A stretch of DNA of 64,000 nucleotides, from NCBI RefSeq assembly GCF_011752525.1, contig NZ_VWXI01000002.1:186001-250000 (forward strand), written 5' to 3'. The notes beneath the pieces are model-generated. The model worked only from the letters and a program-made list of their open reading frames with translations. It made no database searches and had not been told where the DNA came from. Within the stretch, counting starts at the first letter, position 1, and every line of letters begins with the position of its first letter. This document shows, piece by piece, positions 46,266 through 56,208 of this stretch. Position numbers and translations under genes: made by a program. The stretch is from Pantoea sp. Cy-639. Lineage in GTDB: Bacteria > Pseudomonadota > Gammaproteobacteria > Pseudomonadales > Pseudomonadaceae.

Positions 46266-47285
46266 ATGTCGAGCGCGAACGTGGAAAACAACCCCCAGGC
46301 CCTGATCGACGGTTTCAACCGCAAAGTCGACTACCTGCGGATGTCGGTGACCGACCGCTGCGATTTTCGCTGCGTCTACTGCATGGCCGAGGACATGCAG
46401 TTCCTGCCGCGCCAGCAGATCCTCAGCCTCGAGGAGCTGTACCAGGTCGCCGAACGCTTCGTCGCCCTCGGCACCCGCAAGATCCGCCTGACCGGCGGCG
46501 AGCCGCTGGTGCGCCAGGGCATCGTCGAGCTCTGCGGGCGCATCGCAGCCTTGCCCGGCCTGCGCGAACTGTGCCTGACCAGCAACGGCTCGCAGCTCGG
46601 CCGCCTGGCCCGGCCGCTGTTCGACGCCGGCGTGTCGCGCCTGAACATCAGCCTCGACAGCCTCGACCCCGAGCGTTTCCGCGCCCTCACCCGCACCGGC
46701 GACCTGGCCCAGGTGATCGCCGGCATCGACGCCGCGCGCGCCGCCGGCTTTCGCCGCACCAAACTCAACGCCGTGGTGCTCAAGGGCCGCAACGACCACG
46801 AGATCGTCGACCTGGTGCGCTTCGCCATCGATCGCGAACTGGACATTTCCTTCATCGAGGAAATGCCCCTGGGGGTCATCAGCGAACACGAGCGGGGCGA
46901 ATCGTTCTGCTCCAGCGATGATGTCCGCGCCCGCCTGGCCGAGCACTTCACCCTGATCGAGTCGGCCGAGTCGTCCCAGGGGCCGGCGCGCTACTGGCGC
47001 CTGGCCGAGGCACCAGGCACCCGCGTTGGCTTCATTTCACCGCACAGCCATAATTTCTGCGCCACCTGCAACCGCGTGCGGCTCACCGTCGAGGGCCGCC
47101 TGTTGCTGTGCCTGGGCAACGAGCACTCGGTGGACCTCAAGCAGGTCCTGCGCCAGCACCCCGGCGACAGCGCCCGCCTGGAAACCGCCATTCGCGACGC
47201 TATGCAGCTCAAGCCCTACCGCCATCACTTCGAAGTCGGCGGCGAGGTGCAGATCCTGCGTTTCATGAACATGACCGGTGGCTGA
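46266..47285 (+). CDS. moaA: GTP 3',8-cyclase MoaA
   Basis: Radical SAM enzyme for the first step of molybdenum-cofactor synthesis, GTP to (8S)-cyclo-GTP. The 339 residues carry the radical SAM cluster cysteines Cys32, Cys36 and Cys39 in [11 protein letters not shown], the second cluster in [19 protein letters not shown], and end in the conserved Gly-Gly (NMTGG). The start is taken at 46266, after a poor ribosome site; the frame is open upstream to 46158. Pseudomonads often have two moaA copies; this one sits among molybdenum-enzyme genes and may serve the FdhF/YdeP oxidoreductase. Confidence 0.93.
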   Translation: MSSANVENNPQALIDGFNRKVDYLRMSVTDRCDFRCVYCMAEDMQFLPRQQILSLEELYQVAERFVALGTRKIRLTGGEPLVRQGIVELCGRIAALPGLRELCLTSNGSQLGRLARPLFDAGVSRLNISLDSLDPERFRALTRTGDLAQVIAGIDAARAAGFRRTKLNAVVLKGRNDHEIVDLVRFAIDRELDISFIEEMPLGVISEHERGESFCSSDDVRARLAEHFTLIESAESSQGPARYWRLAEAPGTRVGFISPHSHNFCATCNRVRLTVEGRLLLCLGNEHSVDLKQVLRQHPGDSARLETAIRDAMQLKPYRHHFEVGGEVQILRFMNMTGG

Positions 47286-47306
47286 TCGGCCGCCTCTGGA
47301 ACCGCC

Positions 47307-48206
47307 TTGATCGTCCACCCACGTCCCGACATGCTGCGCGTGCTGTTCACCCTCAAGGGCTCGATCATCCAGCGTATTGCCCTGCGCTGCCTGGGGGTGA
47401 CCCTGCTGGCAGCGCTGATCGTGCTGGTCGAACGGCACTATCCGGCGTTGTTCTACCCGGTCAGCGCCACGCCGTTCACCCTGCTCGGCCTGTCGCTGTC
47501 GATCTTCATGAGCTTTCGCAACAACGCCTGCTACGACCGCTGGTGGGAAGGCCGCAAGGCCTGGGGGCAAATGATCATCGAGGTACGCTCGTTCGTGCGC
47601 GAAAGCGTGGCGATCGACGATGCGCACCTGCGCGCGCAACTGCTGCGCAGCCTGTGCGGCTTCGCCCATGCGCTCAATGCCCGGCTGCGTAACGAAGATG
47701 AACTGGCCGCCGCCCAGGCGTGGTTGCCGACACCGACACCGGTGTTCAGCCACAACGTGTGCGACGGCATCCTGCGCGAGGTCGGCGCGCATTGTTCACG
47801 GTTGGCCAAGGAGCAGGCGATCAGCGAGTTTCGCTACACCGTCCTGGAGCAGCGCCTGACCGGGCTTTCGCAGGTGCAAGCCACCTGCGAACGGATCAAG
47901 GGCACGCCGCTGCCCTTCCCCTATACCCTGCTGCTGCACCGCACCATCTACATCTTCTGCCTGCTGCTACCGTTCGCCCTGGCCGAGCCATTGGGCTGGC
48001 TGGCGCCGTTGTTCACCACCATCGTCAGCTACACCTTCTTCGGCCTGGATGCGATCGGCAACGAACTGGAGGATCCCTTCGGACGGGACGAGAACGACCT
48101 GCCGACCGACGCCATGGTGCGCACCCTCGAGCGCGACGTGCTGTCGGCACTGGGACACACGCCGCTGCCGCCGCCACTGGTGCCGGTGGATCATGTGCTG
48201 CGCTAG
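47307..48206 (+). CDS. Bestrophin-family ion channel (UPF0187)
   Basis: A 299-residue bestrophin homologue, a pentameric anion or cation channel of the inner membrane. Recognisable are MIVHPRPDMLRVLFTLKGSI at the start, LLGLSLSIFMSFRNNACYDRWWEGRKAWGQ (the neck and first helices) and YTFFGLDAIGNELEDPFGRDENDLPTDAM near the end. It starts with TTG at 47307 after TCTGGA, which gives the family's own N-terminus; the ATG at 47331 would cut into it. It is 21 bases behind moaA, so co-transcribed, and precedes the convergent moaB, an odd neighbourhood for a channel. Confidence 0.9.
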   Translation: MIVHPRPDMLRVLFTLKGSIIQRIALRCLGVTLLAALIVLVERHYPALFYPVSATPFTLLGLSLSIFMSFRNNACYDRWWEGRKAWGQMIIEVRSFVRESVAIDDAHLRAQLLRSLCGFAHALNARLRNEDELAAAQAWLPTPTPVFSHNVCDGILREVGAHCSRLAKEQAISEFRYTVLEQRLTGLSQVQATCERIKGTPLPFPYTLLLHRTIYIFCLLLPFALAEPLGWLAPLFTTIVSYTFFGLDAIGNELEDPFGRDENDLPTDAMVRTLERDVLSALGHTPLPPPLVPVDHVLR

Positions 48207-48238
48207 AAGATGCAGCGCGGCCCCGCGATAAGCCGCCG

Positions 48239-48778
48239 TCAGCCGCGGCTCTCGCAGGCGCCGATCGGCTTGAGGTGGGCCACGAAGTTGCACGGCCGGT
48301 GGCGGGCGTCGAGCTGCTCGGCCAGGATCCCTTCCCACGCCGTGCGACAGGCGCCGGTCGAGCCCGGCAGGCAGCACACCAGGGTACCGTTGGCCAGCCC
48401 GGCCAGGGCCCGGCTCTGTACCGTCGAGGTACCGATATCGAGAATCGACAGCGCGCGGAACAGCTCGCCAAAGCCGTCGATACGCTTGTCCAGCAGACAC
48501 TCCACCGCTTCCGGCGTGCTGTCGCGCCCGGTGAAACCAGTACCGCCGGTGATCAGCACCACCTGCACCTGCTCATCGGCGATCCAGGTCGCGACCTGGG
48601 CACGGATGCGGTACAGGTCATCCTTGAGCAACTCGCGCGCCACCAGGCGGTGGCCGATCTCCACCGCGCGGCTGGCCAGCAGCTCGCCGGAAGTATCGTT
48701 GTCGTAGGTGCGGGTGTCGCTGACGGTCAGCACGGCGATGTTCAACGGCACGAATACCGCATCCGGTTTCACACTCAT
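48239..48778 (-). CDS. moaB: Molybdenum cofactor biosynthesis protein B
   Basis: A 179-residue MoaB/Mog-fold protein that binds molybdopterin and contributes to cofactor adenylation. The family motifs are NIAVLTVSDTRTYDNDTSGEL, QVVLITGGTGFTGRDSTPEA and VCCLPGSTGACRTAWEGIL. It is convergent to the bestrophin gene and divergent from a LysR gene. As I recall, Pseudomonas genomes carry more than one moaB; this copy groups with fdhF-moaA. Confidence 0.92.
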   Translation of the reverse strand: MSVKPDAVFVPLNIAVLTVSDTRTYDNDTSGELLASRAVEIGHRLVARELLKDDLYRIRAQVATWIADEQVQVVLITGGTGFTGRDSTPEAVECLLDKRIDGFGELFRALSILDIGTSTVQSRALAGLANGTLVCCLPGSTGACRTAWEGILAEQLDARHRPCNFVAHLKPIGACESRG

Positions 48779-48982
48779 GGCTCTGCTCCTGAATTGGCCC
48801 TGGCGCCACGTTAGAACCCTGTCCGCCCAGCGTCCAATCGATAGCGCGAACCGACCGATCAAGGGCGTCTATCACCCCATCATCAAGCGCCTCTATCAAC
48901 TGGTCATCATTAAAGATTGGCCAGCCTGGGTCGCTTTGGTTAAGGTCGCAGGACCCGCCCACCCCGCTCGCCAGGCCGCCTC

Positions 48983-49870
48983 ATGGACATCAAGCAGCTC
49001 AAGTTCCTCATTGCCCTCGACCAGACCCGCCATTTCGGCCAGGCCGCGGCGCTGTGCCACATCACCCAACCCACGTTGTCCATGCGTCTGCGCAATCTCG
49101 AGGACGAGCTGGACCTGGTGCTGGTCAAGCGCGGCCAGCGCTTCGAGGGCTTCACCGAGGCCGGCGAGCGCATCCTCGCCTGGGCCCGTACCCTGCTCGC
49201 GGCCCATGACGGCTTGCAGGCCGAGGCCGCCAGTTGCCGTGGCCAGGTGGTCGGCAGCCTGCGCCTGGGCACCGTGCCGCTGGCCAGCTTCAACCCCATG
49301 CAACTGCTGATGCCGCTGCGCGAGAAGTATCCGGAACTGACCTTCCAGCTGTCCTCGCTGAGTTCCGAGCAGGTCATCGACGGCCTCAGCCGCAACCAAC
49401 TCGACCTCGGCATCTGCTACCTCGACCAGGTCAATGCCAGCTTCTTCGAGGTGATCGAGCTGAGCATCACCACCATGGGCCTGCTGCACGACACCCGGCA
49501 CTTTCGCTTCGAGGCCGACAGCCTGCGTTGGGACGACCTCGGCGAACTGCCGCTCGGCCTGCTGAGCAAGGGCATGCACTATCGCCAGTCCCTGGACCTG
49601 AGCTTGCGCAGCCGCGGCCTGGAGCCCAACGCGGTGCTGGAAAGCGACTCGACCTTCCAACTGATCCAGGCGATCAACACCGGCGTGTGCTGCGCGGTCA
49701 TGCCGCTGGACTGCGGCCTGGAGGAGCTCAGCGCGCACATGCGCATCATCCCCGTGCAGGACGCCAGCATCCACAGCCCGGTCGGCCTGCTGCTACGCCG
49801 TAGCGAACCACGCTCGGCGATCGCCGAACAGTGCTTCGACGAGGCCAAGGCGCTGTTTCAACCCTCCTGA
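48983..49870 (+). CDS. LysR-family regulator
   Basis: A 295-residue LysR protein with an N-terminal HTH (MDIKQLKFLIALDQTRHFGQ, ITQPTLSMRLRNLEDELDLV) and an effector domain from about residue 90 (GSLRLGTVPLASFNPMQLLM). It is divergent from moaB with 204 bases between starts, so control of moaB or the molybdenum-enzyme block is a fair guess. The 3' end overlaps the convergent AraC gene by 13 bases. Confidence 0.9.
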   Translation: MDIKQLKFLIALDQTRHFGQAAALCHITQPTLSMRLRNLEDELDLVLVKRGQRFEGFTEAGERILAWARTLLAAHDGLQAEAASCRGQVVGSLRLGTVPLASFNPMQLLMPLREKYPELTFQLSSLSSEQVIDGLSRNQLDLGICYLDQVNASFFEVIELSITTMGLLHDTRHFRFEADSLRWDDLGELPLGLLSKGMHYRQSLDLSLRSRGLEPNAVLESDSTFQLIQAINTGVCCAVMPLDCGLEELSAHMRIIPVQDASIHSPVGLLLRRSEPRSAIAEQCFDEAKALFQPS

Positions 49871-50637
49871 GTCGTCGCCTGCCGATACTGCCGCGGACTG
49901 AAGCCGGTCAGTTGCCTGAACTGCCGGCTGAACGCGCTGTGGTCGGTGTAGCCGCAGCGCAGCGCGACCTCGGTGATCGGCAGGTCGGTATGCAGCAAAC
50001 GGTGGGCATGCTCCAGCCGCGCCTTGTGGATCATCTGCCGCGGCGTGAGGTGGAAGACCTTCTTGCAGTAGCGTTCCAGTTGCGCCACCGAGATCCCGGC
50101 GATACGGGTCAGCTCGCCCATGCTGATCGGCTGGTGGAAATGCTCGCGGATATGACCGTCCACGGCGGCCAGGCGCTGGTAGGCCGGGTGGCTGTCGGTG
50201 GCTGACTGCAAGTCGATCGAGATGCCCACCAGGCCGATGATCTTCCCGGCCGGGTCGTACAGCGGACGCTTGTGCGTCAGGCACCAGCCCGGCTCGCGAC
50301 TGCCATACAGGTGCAACTCCAACTGATCTTCCAGCACCAGCCCCTCCTCCAGCACCCGCCGGTCCTGCTCGGTGTAGCCAGGGCCCAGGCGTGCCGGAAA
50401 CACCTGCGCGCTGGTCTTGCCCAGCAGCGGCTGCAACTGCTTCAGGCCACAACGCTGCACCAGGGTGCGGTTGGCCAGCACGTAGCGGGCCTGGTCGTCC
50501 TTGATGAAGATCGCCGCGTTGGCGATCACATCGAGCATGGGTAACAACCAGACCACACCCGTGAGCAAAGCCTCGAGAGACTCGGGGCGGTGCTGGTCGA
50601 GGTGCTGGTAAAGCGCAGTCAGCGATTGCTGGGGCAT
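49858..50637 (-). CDS. AraC-family regulator with N-terminal PAS domain, hydroxyproline cluster
   Basis: A 259-residue regulator: an N-terminal PAS-like sensor (about residues 30-145, with NAAIFIKDDQARYVLANRTLVQRCGL and PLYDPAGKIIGLVGISIDLQ) and a C-terminal AraC double HTH (IREHFHQPISMGELTRIAGI and LPITEVALRCGYTDHSAFSRQFR). It is divergent from the hydroxyproline permease gene, and so is its likely activator. The PAS domain suggests direct binding of the inducer. GAGA eight bases before the ATG at 50637 supports the start. Ends by overlapping the LysR gene. Confidence 0.9.
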   Translation of the reverse strand: MPQQSLTALYQHLDQHRPESLEALLTGVVWLLPMLDVIANAAIFIKDDQARYVLANRTLVQRCGLKQLQPLLGKTSAQVFPARLGPGYTEQDRRVLEEGLVLEDQLELHLYGSREPGWCLTHKRPLYDPAGKIIGLVGISIDLQSATDSHPAYQRLAAVDGHIREHFHQPISMGELTRIAGISVAQLERYCKKVFHLTPRQMIHKARLEHAHRLLHTDLPITEVALRCGYTDHSAFSRQFRQLTGFSPRQYRQATTQEG

Positions 50638-50685
50638 GCGAATCTCTCGTCGGTTCAGCACCCTGATCGCGGCACCGTTCGGCGC

Positions 50686-50712
50686 CGTGGGAGCGTGCCT
50701 GCCCCGCGATGG
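50686..50712. repeat. REP sequence upstream of the AraC gene
   Basis: A single copy, CGTGGGAGCGTGCCTGCCCC and on, 49-75 bases before the AraC start and within the divergent promoter region. It differs from consensus at two bases. Confidence 0.65.
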
Positions 50713-50936
50713 ACCGGCCCTGCAAGCCTAGCCAGGAGCATGGCCGGGGCACCAGCAGTTTTCTCCGACTGTGCCGATTTCGTCACCTCCCCTGCAGAAA
50801 ACCATCAAGAACCCTCGCCCCGACCGGTTCACTCTATGCCCCACGCAAGCCGCACCGAGACCAACAAGAACGCGGCCCACGAAGCCGCACCGTGACAGCA
50901 GACCTGCCTATCCAAAACCTACAAAAAGGCGACCCC

Positions 50937-52553
50937 ATGTCAGGCAAATTCAAGAAACAGCTCTCCCTGCTGGACCTCACCTTCATCGGCCTGGGCGCCA
51001 TATTCGGCTCCGGCTGGCTGTTCGCCGCCAGCCACGTCTCGGCCATCGCCGGCCCGGCCGGCATCCTCTCCTGGTTCCTCGGCGGCTTCGCCGTGCTGTT
51101 GCTGGGCATCGTCTACTGCGAGCTCGGCGCCGCCCTGCCCCGCGCCGGTGGCGTGGTGCGCTACCCGGTGTACTCCCACGGCCCGCTGCTGGGCTACCTG
51201 ATGGGCTTCATCACCCTGATCGCGTTCTCCAGCCTGATCGCCATCGAAGTGGTCGCCTCGCGCCAGTACGCCGCGGCCTGGTTTCCCACGCTGACCAAGA
51301 CCGGCTCCAGCGACCCGACCGTGTTCGGCTGGCTGGTACAGTTCGCCCTGCTGGGGTTGTTCTTCTTCCTCAACTACCGCAGCGTCAAGACCTTCGCCAA
51401 GGCCAACAACCTGATCAGCGTGTTCAAGTTCATCGTGCCGCTGCTGGTGATCGGCGTGCTGTTCACCTTCTTCAAGCCAGAGAACTTCGAGGTCCAGGGC
51501 TTCGCCCCGTTCGGCCTGTCCGGTGTGGAGATGGCCGTGTCGGCCGGTGGCATCATCTTCGCCTACCTGGGCCTGACCCCGATCATCTCGGTGGCCAGCG
51601 AGGTGAAGAATCCGCAGCGCACCATCCCAATCGCGCTGATTCTCTCGGTGTTGTTGTCCACCGCCATCTATGCCCTGCTGCAACTGGCCTTCCTCGGCAG
51701 CGTGCCGACCGAAATGCTGGCCAACGGCTGGGCCAGCGTGACCAAGCAACTGGCCCTGCCCTACCGTGACATCGCCCTGGCTCTGGGCGTGGGCTGGCTG
51801 GCCTACCTGGTGGTGGCCGACGCGGTGATCTCGCCCAGCGGCTGCGGCAACATCTACATGAACGCCACTCCGCGGGTGATCTATGGCTGGGCGCAGACCG
51901 GCACGTTCTTCCGCTACTTCACCCGCATCGACGAACAGTCCGGCATCCCGCGTCCGGCACTGTGGCTGACCTTCGCCCTGGCGGTGTTCTGGACCTTGCC
52001 GTTCCCGTCCTGGGAGGCACTGATCAATGTGGTCTCCGCCGCCCTGGTGCTGAGCTACGCCGTGGCCCCGGTATCGGTCGCCGCCCTGCGGCGCAGCGCC
52101 CCGGACATGCCCCGGCCGTTCCGGGTCAAGGGCATGGGCGTGCTCGGCCCGCTGTCGTTCATCATCGCGGCGCTGATCGTCTACTGGTCCGGCTGGAACA
52201 CCGTGTCCTGGCTGCTGGCGCTGCAGATCGCGATGTTCGTGCTGTACCTGCTGTGCCGCCGCTTCGTGCCCACCGAGCACCTGTCGCTGGGCCAGCAAGT
52301 ACGCTCCTCGGCCTGGCTGATCGGTTTCTACGCCGTGACCATCCTGCTGTCCTGGCTCGGCAGCTTCGGCGGCCTGGGGCTGATCGGTCACCCGCTTGAC
52401 ACCCTCGCCGTCGCCGCCAGCGCCCTGGGCATCTACTACTGGGGCGCAGCCACCGGTGTGCCGGCGCAGCTGGTACGGCTGGAAGGTGACGACGAGAGCG
52501 AAGGGGATGCTGCGGCCCACCCTGGGCGCGAACCGGCAGCGCTGGCCTCCTGA
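50937..52553 (+). CDS. APC-family amino acid permease, probable hydroxyproline transporter
   Basis: A 538-residue permease with about 12-13 membrane helices. The APC opening [22 protein letters not shown] is the helix-1 unwound region that contacts substrate; [20 protein letters not shown] and [20 protein letters not shown] follow. The C-terminal tail is acidic. The ATG at 50937 has AAGG upstream; the frame is open further left without signal. First gene of the trans-4-hydroxy-L-proline cluster and divergent from its AraC regulator, hence the substrate inference. Confidence 0.87.
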   Translation: MSGKFKKQLSLLDLTFIGLGAIFGSGWLFAASHVSAIAGPAGILSWFLGGFAVLLLGIVYCELGAALPRAGGVVRYPVYSHGPLLGYLMGFITLIAFSSLIAIEVVASRQYAAAWFPTLTKTGSSDPTVFGWLVQFALLGLFFFLNYRSVKTFAKANNLISVFKFIVPLLVIGVLFTFFKPENFEVQGFAPFGLSGVEMAVSAGGIIFAYLGLTPIISVASEVKNPQRTIPIALILSVLLSTAIYALLQLAFLGSVPTEMLANGWASVTKQLALPYRDIALALGVGWLAYLVVADAVISPSGCGNIYMNATPRVIYGWAQTGTFFRYFTRIDEQSGIPRPALWLTFALAVFWTLPFPSWEALINVVSAALVLSYAVAPVSVAALRRSAPDMPRPFRVKGMGVLGPLSFIIAALIVYWSGWNTVSWLLALQIAMFVLYLLCRRFVPTEHLSLGQQVRSSAWLIGFYAVTILLSWLGSFGGLGLIGHPLDTLAVAASALGIYYWGAATGVPAQLVRLEGDDESEGDAAAHPGREPAALAS

Positions 52554-52605
52554 GCATTGCCAGCGCGCGTCCCAAAAACTTCCCAAACCTGCAACGGACT
52601 ACGCC

Positions 52606-53532
52606 ATGAAACACGTCCATGTCATCGACTCCCACACCGGCGGCGAACCTACCCGCCTGGTCATGGAAGGCTTCCCGTCACTCACCGGTCGCAGCATGGC
52701 CGAGCAACGCGACGAACTGCGCGAGCTGCACGACCACTGGCGTCGCGCCTGCCTGCTGGAGCCGCGCGGCAACGATGTGCTGGTGGGGGCGCTGTATTGC
52801 CCTGCGGTATCGACGGATGCCACTTGCGGGGTGATCTTCTTCAACAACGCCGGCTACCTGAACATGTGCGGCCACGGCACCATCGGCCTGGTCGCCTCGC
52901 TGCACCACCTGGGCCTGATCGCACCAGGCCTGCACCGGATCGACACGCCGGTAGGCCAGGTCAGTGCCACCCTGCATGAGGATGGCCGCGTCACCGTCGG
53001 CAACGTGCCGGCCTATCGCTACCGCCAGCAGGTGGCCGTCGACGTACCAGGCCTTGGCCTGGTACGCGGCGACATCGCCTGGGGCGGCAACTGGTTCTTC
53101 CTGGTCAGCGAGCACGGCCAGCGTATCGCGCTGGACAACGTCGAGACGCTCACCGACTACACCTGGGCCCTGCTCAAGGCCCTCGAAAGCCAAGGCATCA
53201 CCGGCGAGCACGGCGCGCCCATCGACCATGTCGAGCTGTTCGCCGACGACGCCGAAGCCGACAGCCGCAACTTCGTGATGTGTCCCGGCAAGGCCTACGA
53301 CCGCTCGCCCTGCGGTACCGGCACCAGCGCCAAGCTGGCCTGCCTGGCCGCCGACGGCAAGCTCGCCGAAGGCCAGACCTGGACCCAGGCCAGCATCACC
53401 GGCAGCCAGTTCCAAGGCCGCTTCGAGCACGACGGCCAGCGCATCCGCCCGTTCATTACCGGCCGCGCCTACATGACCGCCGACAGCACCCTGCTGATCG
53501 ACGAGCAAGACCCCTTCGCCTGGGGCATCTGA
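52606..53532 (+). CDS. 4-hydroxyproline 2-epimerase
   Basis: Converts trans-4-hydroxy-L-proline to cis-4-hydroxy-D-proline, the first catabolic step. A 308-residue proline-racemase-family enzyme with both catalytic cysteines: Cys88 in [11 protein letters not shown] and Cys236 in [16 protein letters not shown]. The pair of cysteines separates it from hydroxyproline dehydratases, which have Thr at the second site. Length equals that recalled for the P. putida enzyme. It lies 52 bases behind the permease and 39 before the deaminase gene, in one operon. Confidence 0.93.
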   Translation: MKHVHVIDSHTGGEPTRLVMEGFPSLTGRSMAEQRDELRELHDHWRRACLLEPRGNDVLVGALYCPAVSTDATCGVIFFNNAGYLNMCGHGTIGLVASLHHLGLIAPGLHRIDTPVGQVSATLHEDGRVTVGNVPAYRYRQQVAVDVPGLGLVRGDIAWGGNWFFLVSEHGQRIALDNVETLTDYTWALLKALESQGITGEHGAPIDHVELFADDAEADSRNFVMCPGKAYDRSPCGTGTSAKLACLAADGKLAEGQTWTQASITGSQFQGRFEHDGQRIRPFITGRAYMTADSTLLIDEQDPFAWGI

Positions 53533-53571
53533 CCCCGATTTTCCCGACTGGACACAGCAAGGAGTGACACC

Positions 53572-54519
53572 ATGACCGACAACATCTTCACCGGCTGCAT
53601 GCCCGCCCTGATGACCCCCTGCACCGCCTCGCGCAAGCCGGACTTCGACGCCCTGGTGCGCAAGGGCCGCGAGCTGATCGAAACCGGCATGAGCGCCGTG
53701 GTGTACTGCGGCTCGATGGGCGACTGGCCGCTACTGACCGAGGCCGAGCGCCAGGAAGGCGTGGCGCGCCTGGTGGCCGCCGGCATCCCGACCATCGTCG
53801 GTACCGGCGCGGTGAACACCCGCGAAGCCGTGTCCCACGCCGCCCACGCTGCCAAGGTCGGCGCCGCCGGCCTGATGGTCATTCCCCGGGTACTGTCCCG
53901 CGGCGCCTCGCCGATCGCCCAGAAGCATCACTTCTCGGCCATTCTCGCCGCCGCGCCGACACTGCCGGCCGTGATCTACAACAGCCCCTACTACGGTTTC
54001 GCCACCCGCGCCGACCTGTTCTTCGAGCTGCGCCGTGAGTTTCCGAACCTGATCGGTTTCAAGGAGTTCGGTGGCGGCGCCGACCTGCGCTACGCCGCCG
54101 AACACATCACCTCCAAGGATGACGACGTGACCCTGATGGTCGGCGTCGATACCCAGGTGGTGCACGGTTTCGTCAACTGCAATGCCACCGGCGCCATCAC
54201 CGGCATCGGCAACGCCCTGCCACGGGAGGTGCTGCAACTGGTGAGCCTGAGCAAGCAGGCCGCCAAGGGCGACGCCCGGGCCCGTCGCCAGGCGCGCGAG
54301 CTGGAGTCGGCGCTGGCGGTGCTGTCGTCGTTCGATGAAGGCTGCGACCTGGTGCTGTACTACAAGCACCTGATGGTCCTCAACGGCGACCGCGAGTACA
54401 GCCTGCACTTCAACGACACCGACGTGCTCACCGATGCCCAGCGCAACTATGCCGAGCAACAGTACGCGCTGTTCCGCACCTGGTACGCCAACTGGTCGGC
54501 CGAGCAGAACATCGCCTGA
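53572..54519 (+). CDS. 1-pyrroline-4-hydroxy-2-carboxylate deaminase (DHDPS family)
   Basis: A 315-residue class I aldolase-type enzyme of the dihydrodipicolinate-synthase family. It deaminates pyrroline-4-hydroxy-2-carboxylate, made from D-hydroxyproline, to 2-oxoglutarate semialdehyde. The Schiff-base lysine is Lys164 in LIGFKEFGGG; YNSPYYGFATRADL carries the conserved Tyr, and YCGSMGDWPLLTEAER the substrate loop. The assignment depends on context: it stands between the epimerase and semialdehyde dehydrogenase genes of this pathway. Confidence 0.9.
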   Translation: MTDNIFTGCMPALMTPCTASRKPDFDALVRKGRELIETGMSAVVYCGSMGDWPLLTEAERQEGVARLVAAGIPTIVGTGAVNTREAVSHAAHAAKVGAAGLMVIPRVLSRGASPIAQKHHFSAILAAAPTLPAVIYNSPYYGFATRADLFFELRREFPNLIGFKEFGGGADLRYAAEHITSKDDDVTLMVGVDTQVVHGFVNCNATGAITGIGNALPREVLQLVSLSKQAAKGDARARRQARELESALAVLSSFDEGCDLVLYYKHLMVLNGDREYSLHFNDTDVLTDAQRNYAEQQYALFRTWYANWSAEQNIA

Positions 54520-54540
54520 CGGCCCTGCCCGCCAGCGACA

Positions 54541-54579
54541 CCGCCTCCTGCACGGGGTCCAGACGCCTGCAGGAGGCGG
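54541..54579. terminator. Hairpin inside the hydroxyproline operon
   Basis: CCGCCTCCTGC (54541-54551) and GCAGGAGGCGG (54569-54579) form a perfect 11-base stem with a 17-base loop, between the deaminase and dehydrogenase genes. No T-run follows, so it may set relative expression or stabilise RNA rather than terminate. Confidence 0.5.
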
Positions 54580-54627
54580 CCACGCCGGCGCCTCGCGCCA
54601 CTCCCCTCGCTGCCCAAGGACATCCCC

Positions 54628-56205
54628 ATGACTCTCACTGGCAAACTGTTGCTCGGCCAACGCCTCGTGACCGGTACCGAAGCCCCGATCCATGCCATCG
54701 ACCCGGCGCGCAACCAGGCGCTCGAACCGGCCTATGCCGGCGCCAGTGCCGAGCAGGTGGCCCAGGCCTGCGCCCTGGCCTGGGCGGCGTTCGATGACTA
54801 CCGCGAAACCACCCTCGAACAGCGTGCCCGCTTTCTCGAAACCATCGCCGAGCAGATCGAGGCCCTGGGCGATCCCCTGGTCGACCGCGCCACGGCCGAG
54901 ACCGGCTTGCCCAAGGCCCGTATCCAGGGTGAGCGCGGCCGCACCTGCGCTCAGTTGCGCAGCTTTGCCCGCGTGGTGCGCCACGGCGAATGGCTCGATG
55001 CACGGATCGACCACGCCCAGCCGAACCGTCAACCTCTGCCCCGGCCCGACCTGCGTCAGCGCCGGATCGCCCTGGGGCCGGTGGCCGTGTTCGGCGCCAG
55101 CAACTTTCCGCTGGCCTTCTCGGTGGCCGGCGGCGACACCGCCTCGGCCCTCGCCGCCGGCTGCCCGGTGGTGGTCAAGGCCCACGGTGCCCACCCCGGC
55201 ACCAGCGAACTGATCGGCCAAGCCGTGGCCCGGGCAGTGGCGCTGTGCGAGCTGCCAGAGGGCGTGTTCTCGCTGCTGTACGGCGCCGGGCGCGAGATCG
55301 GCACCGCACTGGTCAGCGATCCACGGATCAAGGCCGTTGGCTTCACTGGCTCGCGCAGTGGCGGCGTCGCCTTGTGCCGGGTCGCCCAGGCACGCCCCGA
55401 ACCCATCGCGGTCTATGCCGAAATGAGTTCGATCAACCCGGTGTTTCTCTTCGACGCGGCATTGAGCAACCGAAGCGACGCCCTCGCCCAGGACTTCGTC
55501 GCCTCGCTGACCCAGGGTGCCGGCCAGTTCTGCACCAATCCCGGCCTGTTGATCGCCCGCCAGGGGCCGCTGCTCGAGCAGTTCATCGACGCCGCCGCCG
55601 GCCATGTCCGGGAGGTCTCGGCCCAGACCATGCTCACCCCGGGCATTGCCGGCGCCTATGCCGAAGGCGTGGCACGACTGAACCAGAACCGCCAGACCCG
55701 CCTGGTCGCCCATGGCCTGCCCGCCCAAGGTCCCAACGCGTGCCAGGCGCACCTGTTCGTGACCACTGCCCAGGCGTTCCTGGCCGAGCCTGTACTGCAG
55801 GCCGAAGTGTTCGGTGCCTCTTCTGTGGTGGTGGCCTGCGCCAGCGACGAGGAAGTCCGTCAGGTGGCCGAACATCTGGAGGGCCAGCTCACAGCCACCC
55901 TGCACCTGGACGACGCCGACCTGGACAGCGTCCGGGCCTTGCTGCCGACCCTGGAACGCAAGGCGGGGCGGATCCTGGTCAATGGCTGGCCGACGGGGGT
56001 CGAAGTGTGCGACGCGATGGTCCATGGCGGCCCGTTCCCCGCGACCTCCGACACGCGCAGCACCTCGGTGGGCACCGCGGCGATCGAGCGCTTCCTGCGC
56101 CCAGTGTGCTACCAGGACTTCCCCGACGCGCTGCTGCCCGCAGCCTTGGCACATGCCAATCCCTTGCAGTTGCGCCGGCTGCTCGATGGCCAGCGGGAAG
56201 ACTGA
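54628..56205 (+). CDS. Alpha-ketoglutaric semialdehyde dehydrogenase
   Basis: NAD(P)-dependent aldehyde dehydrogenase of 525 residues converting 2-oxoglutarate semialdehyde to 2-oxoglutarate, the last step of hydroxyproline breakdown. The catalytic Cys302 is in [12 protein letters not shown] and Glu265 in [10 protein letters not shown]; the Rossmann segment is [20 protein letters not shown] with [12 protein letters not shown]. It fits the long KGSADH type III group. The stop is three bases ahead of the next ATG, so coupled expression is likely. Confidence 0.92.
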   Translation: MTLTGKLLLGQRLVTGTEAPIHAIDPARNQALEPAYAGASAEQVAQACALAWAAFDDYRETTLEQRARFLETIAEQIEALGDPLVDRATAETGLPKARIQGERGRTCAQLRSFARVVRHGEWLDARIDHAQPNRQPLPRPDLRQRRIALGPVAVFGASNFPLAFSVAGGDTASALAAGCPVVVKAHGAHPGTSELIGQAVARAVALCELPEGVFSLLYGAGREIGTALVSDPRIKAVGFTGSRSGGVALCRVAQARPEPIAVYAEMSSINPVFLFDAALSNRSDALAQDFVASLTQGAGQFCTNPGLLIARQGPLLEQFIDAAAGHVREVSAQTMLTPGIAGAYAEGVARLNQNRQTRLVAHGLPAQGPNACQAHLFVTTAQAFLAEPVLQAEVFGASSVVVACASDEEVRQVAEHLEGQLTATLHLDDADLDSVRALLPTLERKAGRILVNGWPTGVEVCDAMVHGGPFPATSDTRSTSVGTAAIERFLRPVCYQDFPDALLPAALAHANPLQLRRLLDGQRED

Positions 56206-56208
56206 GCC

